Source: Deltaproteobacteria bacterium (GTDB taxonomy: Bacteria; Desulfobacterota; Binatia; DP-6). Taken from it: DNA of 13,214 nucleotides. Every line of letters starts with the position of its first letter. Position 1 is the stretch's first letter. The DNA lies in NCBI GenBank assembly GCA_005879245.1, contig VBLA01000193.1, positions 1 to 13,214 on the forward strand, given 5' to 3'. The translations under genes were made by a program, and so were the position numbers. Below the pieces are notes generated by a model that saw only the letters and a program-made list of their open reading frames with translations, made no database searches and was not told where the DNA came from. Shown piece after piece: positions 12,909-13,214 of this stretch.

Positions 12909-13214
12909 GTGATCCTCGCTCGCACGCCCGAGTTCACCCCGCTGCCGTGCATCGGGACGCTGCCCCCGGTGGAGGGCGACGTCACGCGTGTCGGCGTCGT
13001 GGCCCGCGAGTACGTGACGCGGGCGCGGGCGGGCGTGCGCGAGCGCCACGAGGCGGGCGTGGGCGGGCTCGCGCTCGTCGCCGCCTACACCGAGGCGATC
13101 GATCACCTCGTCGCCTTCCTCTTTGCCGAGGCCAGCACCCACTTCCTCTCGCGCTCCGCGCGGCTGAACCAGAAGTGCACGGTGGTCGCCCAGGGCGGGT
13201 ACGGGCGCGGCGAG
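12909..13214 (+). CDS. glnD: PII uridylyltransferase / uridylyl-removing enzyme, 5' part
   Basis: GlnD senses glutamine and adds or removes UMP on PII proteins, controlling nitrogen assimilation. Only 102 N-terminal residues fall in the window and the frame is open at its end. They contain the helical lead typical of GlnD (a REYVTRARAGVRERHEAGVGG stretch, then a DHLVAFLF helix) and finish in VVAQGGYGRGE (residues 92-102), the start of the nucleotidyltransferase motif normally followed by ELxPxSDxD. Start GTG 12909 is chosen; GTG 12888 is in frame and also possible. The GTG overlaps the TGA of a 4-codon ORF (12898-12912). It lies 40 bases behind the amidase gene and could be read from the same transcript. 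Another DUF294-type nucleotidyltransferase is the alternative. Confidence 0.82.
   Translation, partial: MILARTPEFTPLPCIGTLPPVEGDVTRVGVVAREYVTRARAGVRERHEAGVGGLALVAAYTEAIDHLVAFLFAEASTHFLSRSARLNQKCTVVAQGGYGRGE

Noticed and set aside
1..13214. tRNA, rRNA, CRISPR arrays, insertion sequences, attachment sites
   Set aside because: None seen: no transposase-like ORF, no regularly spaced short repeats and no recognisable RNA gene on either strand. Very short or diverged RNAs could be missed by eye.

Overview
This window is a GC-rich (roughly 70% by eye) chromosomal segment from a bacterium, with all genes on the + strand. The order aroA–cmk–rpsA–sppA–ihfB is a housekeeping cluster known from the former Deltaproteobacteria. 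Together with the proteobacterial-type IHF-beta, a GlnD homologue and the very high GC, it suggests an uncultured soil or sediment lineage of the deltaproteobacterial/Myxococcota/Binatota kind. The taxonomy is inference; no rRNA is present.

Layout: positions 1–1277 hold the 3' end of aroA (shikimate pathway) overlapping cmk (CMP kinase). Positions 1304–3871 hold rpsA (ribosomal protein S1), with two candidate promoters, running into sppA (membrane signal-peptide peptidase). ihfB follows at 3916–4227. A structured 214-base gap with GC-rich palindromes precedes a HIT-family hydrolase/phosphorylase gene (4442–4933). A consensus-like promoter whose spacer is a perfect palindrome then drives a two-gene unit, a MoxR/magnesium-chelatase-type AAA+ ATPase (5007–6413) directly abutting a von Willebrand factor A (MIDAS) protein (6414–8000). 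A small helical ORF without an obvious start codon follows. mscL (with a C-terminal zinc ribbon) and a small exported helical protein occupy 8372–9177. mutS (9243–11543, plus an out-of-frame remnant to 11641), an AMIN-type N-acetylmuramoyl-L-alanine amidase (11729–12868) and the start of glnD (12909–end) close the window.

Most genes are ordinary core functions: aromatic synthesis, nucleotides, translation, membrane proteolysis, nucleoid, osmotic safety valve, mismatch repair, cell-wall cleavage and nitrogen sensing. The least-understood part is the AAA+/VWA pair with the small ORF behind it. By family logic this pair is a chaperone-like remodelling machine of unknown client, and its ATPase has non-canonical Walker A and Walker B residues.

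Three genes look damaged or oddly joined. rpsA runs 112 bases into sppA with a non-S1 tail. The small ORF after the VWA gene has a strong Shine-Dalgarno but no start codon. mutS has lost about 50–60 residues near its C terminus together with a frame change. Either this genome (or its assembly) has suffered several small deletions here, or these are real lineage features; raw reads would decide. A recurring palindrome (arms GCGCGGC/GCCGCGC) occurs three times around the HIT gene and may be a REP-like repeat family.
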